NCBI RefSeq assembly: GCF_041146395.1
Contig: NC_091009.1
Location: 702,501 to 766,500 of the forward strand
DNA length: 64,000 bases
Source: Eulemur rufifrons
Lineage: Eukaryota; Chordata; Mammalia; Primates; Lemuridae
Direction of reading: 5' to 3'
Positions 1-12,802 of this stretch are shown one piece after another. How positions within the stretch are numbered: the stretch's first letter is position 1; each line of letters begins with the position of its first letter. Below the pieces are notes generated by a model, which was not told the DNA's origin, searched no databases, and saw nothing but the letters and a program-made list of their open reading frames with translations. The position numbers and the translations under genes were made by a program.

Positions 1-1014
1 AGTGGAAGGCATGGGTCTCCCACTGCCCACAACCCTAGAGGTTCACTTCCCCACAAGAACGTTGGTGTGAATCCATGGAGAATCAGCGTGGGACAGAGAG
101 AGAGAGCAAGAAAAGACTGAGGTGATTAGGGAAATAAATCACCAAAATCTGGAGAGTGCGGGATGGCCAAGAGAGAAGGGAGCACGGGACAGCTGTACCC
201 ACCTCACCAGAGAGTGGGGTGGGTTCAGCCCCACAGGAAAGCATCTTGTTCCCCCTCTGACCTCCACACCCACTCAATTGAGGATCTGCCTGAAGTCGGT
301 GCAGAATCGCCACGGGAGATGTGGGGCTCTGCAGAGAGGAGACATTGGCAGGAGGCATTTTGGACCCTGGAGTGCTGTGCGCAGCTGACGCACCTAGCAA
401 CTGTCTCCTATACGCGGGCGGTGGGGCTGCTTTGGTCCCGGCTCTAGCAGATGCCAAACTGCCTCGTATAGGTGGGCGGCTGGATTCTCCCGGTCCCCGG
501 CTCCTCTGGCCTCTGCCGGTCCCTGAGCATTCAACCCCAGTGACAGTGATCTGCAGACGGGCGGCCGCCATTGTCGGGGTCCACAGCCTAAACGCTGAGG
601 AGCGATTGGGTACCGGGCGGCTCCCTGGGCGGCTCCCTTCCCTAGTCCACGGACCCTGACTAGGAGCTCCACCTTTGTGTGAACACTGAGTGGTTCCCCA
701 GTCACGAGAGAGTAGAGCGTGGACCTTGCAGACATTGGGGTGGGGCAGACCATCGCCCGCGGGAACTGCAGAGGCTGGGGCGTTGGGCGAATGAGGGCAC
801 CGCTCCACTCTCCCTATCCACTGTCTTTCTCACAGAGAGAGACAGAAGCCACCTCGGGAGAGGAAGAGGGGCAGCCCCCCCAGCGGAGCTAGCAAAATCC
901 TGAACAATATGTGAAGGGCTCCCCCTAGTGACAGAGGAGGCAGCTTACCTGGCACTCACAGTGTGCCCCTATCCAGACTAAAGCTGAAAGAAGGGATCTT
1001 AAGGATTCATTCAG
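1..1014 (+). promoter_or_regulatory. L1 5' UTR (internal promoter region), 5'-truncated by window edge
   Basis: This GC-rich, CpG-containing stretch lies directly upstream of the ORF1 start at 1015. In L1 elements this region carries an internal RNA polymerase II promoter; I infer that role from position only and identified no specific factor site. Long open frames on both strands here, including a 241-codon antisense one at 83-808, are expected from the high GC content and match no protein I recognise. Confidence 0.75.
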
Positions 1015-2019
1015 ATGGGAAGGGCTCAGCGAAGGAACTCTAGGAGTATAAAGAATCAAGCTGAAACCATGCCCTCAAAGAGGATTACTAGTTCTCCACC
1101 AATTAACACAGAGCAGATTCCAAATAGCAACATGTCACAGGAAGAATTTCAAACATGGATCATAAATACGCTGAACATTATGCAAGAAAAAATGGATAAT
1201 CAACACAAAGAAACCACAAAAAAGATCCAGGACTTGGAAGAAAAATTCACCAAAGAAATTGAAATACTGAAGAAAAATCAAACTGAACTCCTGGAAATGA
1301 AAAATTTATTCAAGGAGCTACAAAACACAGTGGAAAGTCTCAAGAGCAGGGTAGATCAAACAGAAGAAAGAATCTCAGAGATCGAAGATAACACTTTCCA
1401 ATTAAATAAGGCAGTCACAGAGTTAAAACAAAGAAACATGAGAAATAATCATAGTCTACAAGAAATGTGGGATTATGTGAAGAAGCCTAACGTGAGAGTT
1501 ATCGGCATTCCTGAGGGTGAAGAAGACAATAAGCAAGGGTTGAATAAAGTATCTGAAGATATAATTGAGGAAAATTTCCCAGGCCTTGCCAAATCTCTAG
1601 ATACACAGGTTCAAGAAGCTCAAAGAACCTCTGAGAGATTCATACCAAATAGGAAGACACCACGTCATGTAGTTATCAGACTGACCAAAATATCCACTAA
1701 CGAGGCCCTTCTTCAATCTGTAAGGAGAAAGAAACAAGTAACATACAAAGGAAAGCCCATCCGAATCACGCCAGATTTCTCAACTGAAACCTTACAAGCA
1801 AGAAGAGATTGGAGCCCCATTCTCACTCTTCTGAAACAGAATAATGCCCAGCCTAGAATCCTGTACCCAGATAAGCTCAGTTTTATATATGAAGGTGAAA
1901 TTAAGACATTCTCAGATAAACAAAAACTCAGAGAATTCACCAAGACAAGAGCAGCTTTCCAAGAAGTATTCAAAACAGAGTTACACGTGGTCCAGCACAA
2001 GAAGGACCCTCGAATGTAA
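1015..2019 (+). CDS. L1 ORF1 protein (ORF1p), RNA-binding chaperone, intact
   Basis: This is a 334-codon open frame, close to the usual 330-380 residues of primate ORF1p. Known family role: ORF1p forms trimers, coats L1 RNA in cytoplasmic ribonucleoprotein particles, and acts as a nucleic-acid chaperone during target-primed reverse transcription. Seen here: a basic, polar N terminus (about 1-45); a long heptad-rich coiled coil (about 50-150, many Glu, Lys and Leu); an RRM-like domain starting near residue 159 with the typical Val-Ile-Gly-Ile-Pro-Glu-Gly-Glu stretch; and a C-terminal domain from about residue 217 with the conserved Ala-Arg-Arg-Asp-Trp segment. The start at 1015 is chosen because it gives the usual Met-Gly opening with basic residues. 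ORF2 starts 81 bases after the stop. Intactness next to a ruined ORF2 may be chance or moderate youth. It is not a host gene. Confidence 0.95.
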   Translation: MGRAQRRNSRSIKNQAETMPSKRITSSPPINTEQIPNSNMSQEEFQTWIINTLNIMQEKMDNQHKETTKKIQDLEEKFTKEIEILKKNQTELLEMKNLFKELQNTVESLKSRVDQTEERISEIEDNTFQLNKAVTELKQRNMRNNHSLQEMWDYVKKPNVRVIGIPEGEEDNKQGLNKVSEDIIEENFPGLAKSLDTQVQEAQRTSERFIPNRKTPRHVVIRLTKISTNEALLQSVRRKKQVTYKGKPIRITPDFSTETLQARRDWSPILTLLKQNNAQPRILYPDKLSFIYEGEIKTFSDKQKLREFTKTRAAFQEVFKTELHVVQHKKDPRM

Positions 2020-2100
2020 CACTAATCAAGAGATAAATATGAAAACACAGTTATCATAATGGCTCAAGAGAGAAAACAGATCAATGAAATTCAACCCAAC

Positions 2101-5100
2101 ATGAGGAACAGCAATCTGTCTCGCTTATCAGTTCTCTCATTAAATGTGAATGGATTGAATTCCCCACTCAAGAGACATGGACTGGCCCAATGGATAAAAA
2201 AGATATAAGCCAAGTATCTGCTGTCTTCAGGAAACTCATCTAACCTGCAAGGATGCATTTAGACTGAAAATAAAAGGGTGGAAATCAATATTCCAAGCAA
2301 ATGGAACCCAAAAGAAAGCTGGCGTGGCAGTTCTAATCTCCGATAACGTAGTTTTTAAATCAACAAAAGTAAAGAAAGACAAAGATGGTTACTATATACT
2401 GGTGAAGGGTACAATTCAACAAGAAGACATAACTATACTTAACATATATGCACCCGATCTAGGTGCACCCAGATTCATAAAGCAAACCCTACTTGATCTG
2501 AACCAAATGATAGATAACAACACTTTAGTAGCCAGAGATTTTAACACGCCACTGACAGTTCAAGACAGATCCTCCAAACAAAAAATAAACAAAGAAATAT
2601 TGGACGTAAATAGAATGCTAGAACAAATGGGCCTGACTGACATCTACAGGACATTCTACCCAAATACCACTGAATATAAGTTCTTCTCATCAGCTCATGG
2701 GACATTCTCCAAGATTGACCATATCTTAGGACATAAAGAATGTCTTAAAAAATTTAAAAATATAGAAATAATACCATGCAGCTTCTCGGATCACAGTGGA
2801 ATAAAAGTAACAATGAACCCTAACAGAAATCCTCATTTCTACTCAAAGTCATGGAAGCTAAATAACCTTCTCCTGAACAATCGTTTTATAAATGAAGAAA
2901 TCAAGTCAGAAATCAAAAGATTCTTTGAATTAAACGACAAAGGAGATACAACTTATCAAAATCTGTGGGACACAGCTAAAGCAGTCCTGAGAGGAAAATT
3001 TATTTCCATAAATGCCTATACCAAAAAGACAGAAAACTTACAAATAGACAATCTAATGAATAGACTCAAAGAGCTGGAGAAGAAAGAAGAGACCAAACCC
3101 AAACCCAGCAGAAGGAAATTATTAAGATTAAATCAGAACTAAATGAAAAGGACCATAAGGGAGCATAAGGGAGATTAAACCAAACCATAACGGAGATTAA
3201 TAAAACCAAAAGTTGGTTCTTTGAAAAAATAAACAAAATTGACACACTTCTGGCTAAACTAACCAAGAGCAGAAAAGAAAAATCTCTTATAACCTCGATC
3301 AGGAACACGAAAGGAGTAATCACGACTGATGCCACAGAGATACATGATATCATCTATGAATTCTACAAAAATCTTTATGCACACAAATTAGAAAACCTGG
3401 AGGAAATGGACAAATTCTTATAAACACATTGCCTTCCCAGGCTCAACCAGGAAGAAATAGAATTCCTGAATAGACCGATATCTAGATCTGAAATTGAAAC
3501 AGCAATAAAAAACCTTCCCAAAAAGAAAAGCCCTGGACCAGATGGGTTCACACCTGAATTCTACCATACCTACAAAGAAGAACTGGTGCCCATCGTACAT
3601 AAACTATTCTCCAATATAGAGAAGGATGGGATTCTCCCCAACACTTTTTACCAAGCCAACATAATCCTGATACCAAATCCAGGAAAGGATGCAACTAAAA
3701 CAGAGAACTATAGACCAATTTCTCTTATGAATATAGATGCAAAAATTCTCAATAAAATTCTAACAAATCGAATCCAAGTGCTTATCAAAAAAATAATCCA
3801 TCACGACCAAGTGGGCTTCATCCCAGAGATGCAGGGATGGTTTGACATATGGGAATGTAATTCATCACATAAATAGAAGCAAAAATAAAGATCAGATGAT
3901 CCTCTCAATAGATGCAGAGAAAGCATTTGACAAAATTCAACACCCTTTTATGATAAGAACACTTAACAAAATAGGCATAGATGGGGCCTATATAAAAATG
4001 ATACAAGCCATATACGACAAACCCTCAGCCAACATCATACTGAATGGGGAAAAACTGAAAGCATTCCCACTTCAAACTGGAACCAGACAAGGCTTACCAC
4101 TGTCCCCATTACTTTTCTACATAGTATTGGAAGTCCTTGCAAGAGCTATCAGGCAAGAGAGCAGAATCAAGGGAGTTGAAATAGGGACAGAAGAGATCAA
4201 ACTCTCACTCTTTGCTGATGATATGATGTTATATCTATAAAACCCCAAGGTTTCAACCAAGAGACTCCTGGAATTGATCAATGAATTCAGTAAAGTCTCA
4301 GGATACAAAATCAATACACACAAATCAGAGGCATTCATATATGCCAATAACAGTCAAATGGAAAACCAAATTAAGGACTCAATACCCTTCAAAATAGCAA
4401 CAAAGAAAATAAAATACCTAGGAATTTATTTAACTAAGGAGGTAAAGGACCTCTATAGGGAGAACTATGAAACACTGAGGAAGGAAATTGCAGAACATGT
4501 AAATAGGTGGAAAACCATACCATGCTCATGGATCGGTAGAATCAACATTGTTAAAATGTCTATACTGCCCAAAGTTATCTACAGATTCAATGCAATCCTT
4601 ATTAAATTACCAACATCTTTTTTCACAGACATAGGAAAAATAATTTTACGCTTTGTATGGAACCAGGGAAGACCCCGTTTAGCAAAAGCAATCTTAAACA
4701 ACAAAAACAAAATGGGAAGTATTAATTTGCCAGACTTCAAACTATACTACAAGGCTGTGGTTCTTAAAACAGCCTGGTACTGGCACAAGTGCAGGGACAC
4801 AGACCAGTGGAACAGAACAGAAAATCCCAATATAAAACCATCCTCATATAGCCATCTAATCTTTGACAAAGCAGACAAAAACATACTCTGGGGAAAAGAT
4901 TCCTTATTTAATAAATGGTGCTGGGAAAACTGGATATCCACATGTAGAAGACTAAAACAGGACACATAACTCTCACCCCTCACAAAAATCAAATCACAGT
5001 GGTTAACAGACTTAAACCTAAGGTCAGAAACTATTAGAATTCTAGAAGAAAATGTAGGAAAGACTCTTACAGACATTGGCCTAGGCAAAGAATTTATGAA

Positions 5101-5947
5101 GAAGACCCCTAAAGCAATCACAGCAACAACAAAAATAAATAAATGGGACCTGATCAAATTAAAAAGCTTCTGCACAGCCAAAGAAACAGTCACGAGAGTA
5201 AATGGACAACCTACAGAATGGGAAAAAATTTTCGCATACTACACATCAGATAAAGGACTGATAACAAGAATCTATTTAGAACTCAGGAAAATCAGTAAGA
5301 AAAAATCAAACAACCCTATCAAAAAGTGGGCAAAGGACATAAATAGAAATTTTTCAAAAGAAGATATAAAAATGGCTAACAAACATATGAAAAAGTGTTC
5401 AACATCTCTAATCATCAGGGAAATGCAAATCAAAACCACAATGAGATATCACTTAACTCCAGTGGGAATGGCCTTTATCAAAAAGTCCCAAAACTATACA
5501 TGTTGGTGTGGGTGTGGGGAGATAGGTACATTCATACACTGCTGGTGGGACTGTAAACTAGTGCAGCCCCTGTGGAAAGCAATGTGGAGATACCTTAAAC
5601 AGATTCAAGTAGACCTACCATTCGATCCAGCAATTCCATTATTGGACATCTACCCAGAAGAACAAAAGTCATTCTATAAAAAAGACACCTGCACCTGAAT
5701 GATTATAGCAGCACAATTCACAATCACAAAGATGTGGAAACAACCCAAATGCCCATCAATTCATGAATGGATTAGCAAAATGTGGTATATGTATACCATG
5801 GAATATTACTCAGCTATTAGAAATAATGGCGATATGGCATCTCTTTGGTTCTCCTGGAGAGAGCTGGATCCCATTCTATTAAGTGAAGTATCCCAAGAAT
5901 GGAAAAATAAGCACCACATGTACTCACCAGCAAATTGGTTTCCCTGA
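2101..5947 (+). pseudogene. L1 ORF2 (endonuclease / reverse transcriptase), disrupted
   Basis: Start-to-end length equals about 1282 codons, the usual ORF2 size, but the frame is broken. Breaks seen: TAA at 2206-2208 with a frameshift beside it; loss of frame at about 3140-3210 beside a small local duplication; TAA at 3421; frameshift near 3835-3850; TAA at 4238; TAA at 4967; TGA at 5696. Domains survive in pieces. Endonuclease: Glu of the Gln-Glu-Thr-His motif at 2231, Asp-Phe-Asn at 2537-2545 preceded by Arg where Gly is usual, and Ser-Asp-His-Ser at 2786-2797. Reverse transcriptase: fingers and palm over about 3211-4970, with Phe-Ala-Asp-Asp at 4211-4222. The C-terminal C-X3-C-X7-H-X4-C motif lies in the 5096-5698 segment. 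An intact ORF2p would nick DNA and reverse-transcribe L1 RNA; this one cannot be made whole. Confidence 0.95.
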
Positions 5948-6260
5948 GTGCACATTTGGGAACAACACCAATTGGGTATCGGACAGAGGTTGGGGCCGGG
6001 TGGAAGGGATGGGTGTATACCTACTTGATGAATGTGATGTGCACTGCCTGGGGAATGGACACCCTTCAAGTTCTAACTGGGGGGGATGGGGTGGGGGAGA
6101 GGAGGGGTGCACACCTACATGATGAATGTGATGTGCACTGACTAGGGAATGGACAAAATTGAAGCTCAGAATCGGGGGAAAGGGGAGGCATGGGGAATGT
6201 ATATAGCCTGATCTTTTGTACCCCCATAATGAGCTAACAAACAAACAAACAAACAAAAAA
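5948..6260 (+). other. L1 3' UTR with internal tandem duplication and AAAC-rich tail
   Basis: This follows the last ORF2 codon. A stretch of about 50 bases that includes TGATGAATGTGATGTGCACT and ends GGGAATGGAC occurs twice (about 6010-6060 and 6105-6153), with a G-rich segment between (about 6078-6107). The tail is (AAAC)n rather than pure A. Confidence 0.85.
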
Positions 6261-9200
6261 GAATCGTTTGATTCATCAGCTGGGAATACACCATGGTTCT
6301 TTAAAGACCTCTGTGCGTGGGCCCAGGTAACTGGCTAGTTCCAAGAAGTATGCCACAGAGCTTTTGAAATAACCACTACGTTGAGAATTATTTGCTAGTT
6401 TTTGCACCACCTTTCACCATAATTGTGATAAGGTTCGTCCGTGCCTCCTTCAACCCAAGATGGCTGGGGCGGACAAAACTATGCTGAGGCCTAGTTCACT
6501 TGGTGTTGCCGATAGTTGGTACTGGAGCCTGGCAAGAAGCCATGCTATTAAGAGTCATTCCACCATCCTTTCTCCATCATTTTAAAAGGCAGAACACCTT
6601 TTTCCAGTTATCATAAGAATGAGTTGCTGGAGGGGACGTTTTTGAGTGGGGTCGGGTGGTGCGTTGAGGGGAAGGCTCTCTGTCTGTCTGGTGGTTTGTC
6701 TTTATTATGCCCAAAGAGGAGAGGTGGGCATGTGTGTGGCAGGTGAAAAGTACGGATCCTGTTTCAGTCTTAGACTGAAACAGGATCCGCACTTTTCAGC
6801 CAGTTCCTTTACGAATCCTTTGATTCATCAGCTGGGAATCCACCATGGCTGTCGAGACCCCTCTATGTGTGGGCCCAGGTAACTGGCTAGTTCCAAGATG
6901 TATGCCGTAGAGCTTTTGAAATAACCACTACGTTGAGAATTGTTTGCCAGTTTTTGCAGCACCTTTGACCATAATTGTGATAAGGTTCATCTGTGCCTCC
7001 TTAAACCCAAGCAGGCTGCCACGGACAAAACTATGCTGAGGCCTAGCTCCCTTGGCGTACCGATACATTTTACTGGAGCCTGGCAAGAAGCCATTTTTTT
7101 TAAGTACAATTCCACCGTCTTTTCTCCATTATTTTAAAAGGCAGTGCACCTTTAGCCAGTTAGCATAAAGATGAGTCACTGGAGCGGCTTTTTGTGTGGG
7201 GTTGGGTGTGTGTGGGAGGGCAGGCCCTCTGTCAGTCCGGTGGTTTGTTTTTATTATTCCCAGAGAGGAGAAGCGGGCATGTATGTGGCAGGTGAAAACT
7301 TTGGATCCTGTTTCAGTCTGAAACAGTATCTCCGCTTTTGAGCCTGTTCCTTTTGGAATCCTTTAATTCATCAGTTGGGAATCCACCATGGTTCTCTAGA
7401 CCTCCCTGAGCGTGGGCCCAGGTAACTGGCTAGTTCCAAGAAGTATGCCGCAGAGCTTTGGAAATAACCACTACATTGAGTATTATTTGCCAGTTTTTGC
7501 AGCAACTTTCACAATGATTGTGAAAAGGTTAGGCAGTGCATCCTGAAACCCAAGCTGGCTTCCACAGAAAAAACTACGGTTAGGCCAATCTCCCTTGGAG
7601 TTGCCGATAATTGGTACTGGTCCGTGGCAAGAAGCCATTCCTTTAAGTATCATTCCACCTTCCTTTCACAACTATTTTAAAAGGCAGAGCACCTATTGCC
7701 ATTTAGCTTAAGGATGAGTCGCTGGAGGAAACGTTTTTGTGTGGGGTGGGAGAGGCAGAGCCAGGCCCTCTGTCAGTCCAGTGGTTTGTTTTTATTATCC
7801 CCGGAGAGGAGAAGTGGACATGTGTGTGGCAAGTGAAAAGTGTGGATCCTGTTTCAGTCTTAGACTGATACAGGATCGGCACTTTTCATCCTGTTCCTTT
7901 AAGAATCCTTTGCTTCATCAGCTGGGAATCCACCATAGTTCTCTACACCCCACTATGTGTGGGCCCACTTAACAGGCTAGTTCAAAGAAGTATGCCACAG
8001 AGCATTTGAAATAACCACTACCATGGAAATTATTTGCCAGCTTTTCCAGCACTTTTACCATAATTTTGATAAGGTTCATTTGTGCTTCCTTAAACCCTAG
8101 ATGGCTTCCATGGACAAACCTATACTGAGGGTTCTCTCGCTTGGTGTTGCCAATACTTGGTACGGGAGTCTGACAAGAATCCAGTCTTTTAATTATCATT
8201 GCACCATCCTTTCTCCCTTATATTAAAAGGTGAGCAACTTTCGGCAGTTAGCATAAGGATGAGTCAACGGAGGGGATGTTTTTGGGTGGGATCGGGGTGG
8301 TTTGGGGGACAGTCCCTCTGTCAGTCTGGTTGTTTGTGTTTATTATGCCCAGACAGGGAAGTGGATATATTTGTGGCAGGTGAAATGTGCGGATCCTGTT
8401 TCAGTTAGACTGAAACACTATCCGCACTTTTCAGCTGGTTCCATTAGAAATCCTTTGATTCATCAGCTGGGAATCCACCATGGTTCCTTAGAACCCTCCA
8501 TGCATGGGCCCATGAACTGGCCTGTACCAAGATGTATGCTGCACAGCTTTTGAGATAAACACTACGTGTAGAATTATTTGCCAGTTTCTGCAGCACATAT
8601 CACCATAATTGTGATAAGGATCGTCTGTGCCTCCTTAAACACAAGATGGCTGCCACGGAGAAAACTATGCTGAGGCCTAGGTCACTTGGATTTCACGACA
8701 CTTGTTACTGGAGGCTGGAAGGAGGCCATTCTTTTAAGTATCATTCCACCATACTTTCCCCATTATTTTAAAATGCACGGAAACCTTTGCAAGTTAGCAT
8801 AATAATTAGTAGCTGGAGGGGACATTTTTATTTGTGGGGTCGGTGTGGGTGGGGGGCGCAGGCCCTCTGTCAGTTCGCTGGATTGTTTTTATTTTCCCCA
8901 GACCGGAGAAGTGGGCATGTGTGTGGCAGGTGAAAAGTTCGGATCCCGTTTCTGTCTTAGACTGAAACAGAAACCGCACTTTTCACCCCGTTCCATTAAG
9001 AATCCCTTGCTTCATCAGCTGGGAATCCACCATGGGCCTCTAGACTGCTCTATGCGTGGGCCCAGTTAACTGGCTAGTTCAAAGAATTATGCCGCAGAGC
9101 TTTTCAAGTAACCACTACCATGAGAATTACTTGACCGCTTTTGCAGCACCTTTCACCATAATTGTGATAAGGTTCATCTGTGCCTCCTTAAACCCAAGAT

Positions 9201-12060
9201 GGCTGCCAGGGACAAACGTGTGCTGAGGCCTAGGTGACTTGCTGTTGCGAATACTTGGTATGGGAGTCTGGCAATAAGCCAGTCTTTTAGGTATAATTCC
9301 ACCATTCTATCTCCATTATTTTAAAAGGCAGAGGACGTATTGCCAGATAGCATAAGGATCAGTCGCTGGAGGGCACGATTTTGTGTGGGGTGGTGGGGGG
9401 CGGGGGCAGGCCATCTGTCAATCCGATGGGTTGTTTTTGTTATCCCTAGAGAGGAGAAGTGGGCATGTGTGTTGCAGGCAAAAAGTCAGAATCCTGTTTC
9501 AGTCAGGATCTGCACTTTTCAGCCTGTTCCTTTAAGAATCCTTAGATTCATCACCTTGGAATCCACCATGGTTCTCTAGACCCCTCTATGCGTGGGCCCA
9601 GGTAACTGGCTTCTTCCAAGAAGTATGCCACAGAGCTTTTGAATTAAACAGTACGTTGAGAATTATTTGCCGGGTTTTCAGCACGTTTCACCATAATTAT
9701 GATAAAGTTTGTATGTGCCTCCTTAAACCCAACATGGCTGCCACGGGCATAACTATGCTGAGGCGTAGCTGACTTGGTGTTGCCTATATTTGTTAGTGGA
9801 GACTGACAAGAAGCCATTCTTCTAAGTATCACTCCACCGTCCTTTCTCCATTGTTTAAAAATGCAGGGAAATTTTGCAAGTTAGCATAATAATTAGTAGC
9901 TGGAGGGGAATTTTTTTTGGGGGGATCTGCGTGGGTGGAAGGGGGGCAGGCCCTTTGTCAGTTCGCTGGTTTGTTTTTATTATCCCCAGAGAGGAAAAGT
10001 GGGCATGTGTGTGGCAGGTGAAAAGTGTGCGTCCTGTTTCGGTCTTAGACAGACACAGGATCTGCACTTTTCACCCCGTTCCATTAAGAATCCTTTGCTT
10101 CATCAGCTGGGAATCCACCATGGTTCTCTAGACCCCTCTTTTAGTGCACACAGAAAACTGCCTGGTTCCAAGAAGTTTTCCTCAGAGCTTTTGAAATAAC
10201 CACTACTATGGAAATTATTTGCCAGCTTTTCCAGCACTTTTACCATAATTTTGATAAGGTTCATCTGTGCTTCCTAAAACCCTAGATGGCAGCCACGGAC
10301 AAACCTATGCTGACACCTAGGTCACTTCCTGTTGCCAATAATTGGTATGGGAGTCTGGCAAAAGGCCAGTATTTTAAGTATAATTCCACCATCCTATCTT
10401 CATTATTTTAAAATGCAGAGGACCTTTCGCCAGATAGCATAAGGATGAGTCGCTGGAGGGGACCTTTTTGTGTACAGTGTTGGGGGGCGGGGGAGGACAT
10501 CTGTCAATCCGATTGATTGTTTTTATTATCCCTAGAGAGGAGAAGTGGGCATGTGTGTTGCAGGCAAAAAGTGCATATAGTGTTTCAGTCTCAGACTGAA
10601 ACAGGATCCGCACTTTTCAGCCTGTTCCTTTAAGAATCCTTTGATTCATCACCTGGGAATCCATCATGGTTCTCTAGACCCCTCTATGCGTGGGCCCAGA
10701 AAACTGCCGGGTTCCAAGAAGTATTCCACAGAGCTTTTGAAAAAACCACTACGTTGAGAATTATTTGCCAGGTTTTGCAGCACCTTTCATCATAATTGTC
10801 ATAAGGTTCGTCTCGAGATGGCTGCCATGGACAAAACTATGCTGAGGCCGAGCTCACTTTGTGTGGCCGATCCTTGGTACTGGAGACTGGAAAGAATACA
10901 TTCTTTTAAGTATCATTTCACCATCCTTCTCCACTATTTTAAAAGTCAGAGCACCTTTTGGCAGTTAGAATAACAAGGAGTCGCTGGACGGGAAGTTTTT
11001 ATGTGGGGTCTGGGGGCTGGTGCGGCAAGCCCTCCGCCAGTTCTGTGGTTTCTTTTTATTATCCCCAGAGAGGAGAAGTGGGCATGTGTTTGGCAGGTGA
11101 AAAGTGCAGATCCTGTTTCAGAGTATGAAACAGGATCCGCATGTTCATCCTGTTCCTTTAAGAATCCTTTGCTTCATCAGCTGGGAATCCACCATAGTTC
11201 TCTACACCGCACTATGCGTGGGCCCAGTTAACTGGCTAGTTCAAAGAAGTATGCCGCAGAGCTTTTGAAATAACCACTACCATGAGAATTATTTAACAGC
11301 TTTCGCAGCACCTTTTATTATAATTGTTATAAGGTTCATCTGTGTCTCCTTAAACCCAAGATGGCTGCCATGGACAAACCTATGCTGAGGCCTACGTCAC
11401 TTGCTGTTGCCAATACTGGTATGGGAATCTGGCAATAAGCCAGTCTTTTAGGTATAATTCTACCATCCTATCTCCAGTTTTTTAAAAGGCTTATGACCTT
11501 TCACCAGATAGCATAAGGACGAGTCGCTGGAGCAGACTATTTTGTGTGGGGTGGTGGGGGCCGGGGGCAGGGCATCTGTAAATCCGATGGGCTGTTTTTG
11601 TTATCCCTAGAGATGAGAAGGGCGAATGTGTGTTGCAGGCAAAATGTGCGGATCCTGTTTCACACTTAGACTGAAAGAGGATCTGCACTTTTGAGCCTGT
11701 TCCTTTAAGAATCCTTTGATTCATCACCTGGGAATCCACCATGGTTCTCTAGACCTCTCTTTGCATGGGCACAGGTAACTGGCTTGTTCCAAGAAGTATG
11801 CGACAGAGCTTTTGAATTAACCAGTACTTTTAGAATTGTCAGGTTTTTAGCATGTTTAAACGTAATTGTGATAACGTTTGAATGTGCCTCCTTAAACCCA
11901 AGATGGCTGCCACGGATATAAATATGCTGAGGCATAGCTGACTTGTTGATGCCTATTTTTGTTAGTGGAGACTGACAAGAAGACATTCTTCTAAGTATCA
12001 TCCCAACATCATTTTTCTATTGCGTAAAAATGGAGGGAAATTTTGCAAGTTAGTATTATA
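6261..12060 (+). repeat. Sat-I, divergent proximal monomers with long inverted repeat
   Basis: The first eleven or so monomers differ from each other at many positions and show no clear higher-order pattern. They share features weakened later: GGGCCCAGGTAACTGG rather than GGGCACAGG, CCCAAGATGGCTGCC, short poly-T runs, and an inverted repeat with arms up to 25 bases. This is the usual look of an older array edge that no longer homogenises. Confidence 0.8.
6746..6796. repeat. Near-perfect hairpin inside Sat-I monomer (example)
   Basis: The left arm 6746-6770 and right arm 6772-6796 are reverse complements over 25 bases with a single mismatch at 6752, around a one-base centre. The core is GGATCCTGTTTCAGTCT and its complement. 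Equivalent, less perfect copies lie at about 7300-7345, 7838-7892, 8383-8433, 8930-8985, 10018-10072, 10565-10615 and 11643-11695. Confidence 0.9.
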
Positions 12061-12802
12061 ATTAGATGTAGGGTACGTATTTTTTTTTCTTTTTTTGTGG
12101 GGTAGGAGTGGATGGGCGTTTCAGGCCCTCTGTGAGTTCGCTGGTTTTCTTTTATTATCCCCAGAGAGGACAAGTGGGCATGTGTTTGGCAGGTGAAAAG
12201 TGTGGATTCTATTTCAGAGAATTAAACAGGATCCACATGGTCATCCCATTCCTTTAAGAATCCTTTGCTTCATCAGCTGGGAATCCACCATGGTTCTATA
12301 TACTCCTCTATGCGTTGGCACAGGTAACTGGCTTGTTCCAAGAAGTATGCCGCAGAGCTTTTCAATTAACCAGTACGTTGAAAATTATTTGCAGGTTTTC
12401 AGCATTTCACCCTAATTGTAATAACGTTTGTATGTGCCTCCTGAAACCCAAGATGGCTGCCACGGACATAACTATGCTGAGGTGTAGCCGACTTGGTGTT
12501 GCCTATTTTTGTCAGCGGAGACTAACAAGAAGCCATTCTAAGTATAAGCCCACCGTCATTTTTCCATTGTTAAAAAATGCAGGGAAATTTTGCAAGTTAG
12601 CTTTATAATTAGTAGCTGGAGGGTACGTTTTTTTTTTTTTTTCCGTCGGGTCGGTGTCAATGGGGGGGTCAGGCCCTTTATAAATTTGCTGGTTTGTTTT
12701 TATTATCCCCAGAGAGGGGAAGTCAGCATTTGATGGCAGCTGAAAAGTGCGGATACTCTTTCAGAGAATTAAACAGCATTCGCATGGTCATCCCGTTCCT
12801 TT

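Larger units (their letters stand above)
1..6260 (+). mobile_element. LINE-1 (L1) retrotransposon, nearly complete, 5' end outside window
   Basis: The order of parts is that of a mammalian L1: a GC-rich 5' UTR, ORF1, a short spacer, an ORF2 with endonuclease, reverse transcriptase and Cys-rich motifs, a G-rich 3' UTR, and an A-rich tail of AAAC units ending in six A (about 6237-6260). Right after the tail the sequence becomes a Sat-I monomer starting with GAATC, so the element sits inside the satellite. No satellite is seen at the left edge, so the 5' end lies outside the window or is truncated. ORF1 is open but ORF2 carries at least four stops and three frameshifts, so this copy cannot mobilise itself. 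The subfamily was not determined. Confidence 0.96.

Noticed and set aside
83..808. 241-codon open frame on the minus strand, and overlapping plus-strand frames, in the L1 5' UTR
   Set aside because: GC-rich sequence gives long chance frames. The translation is Pro/Ser/Arg-rich with no recognisable domain. It does not match the position or size expected of the short primate antisense ORF0.
6261..12060. Sat-I monomer as a solo LTR or endogenous retrovirus fragment
   Set aside because: No TG...CA ends, primer-binding site, polypurine tract or viral protein similarity was seen. Uniform head-to-tail copies fit a satellite.
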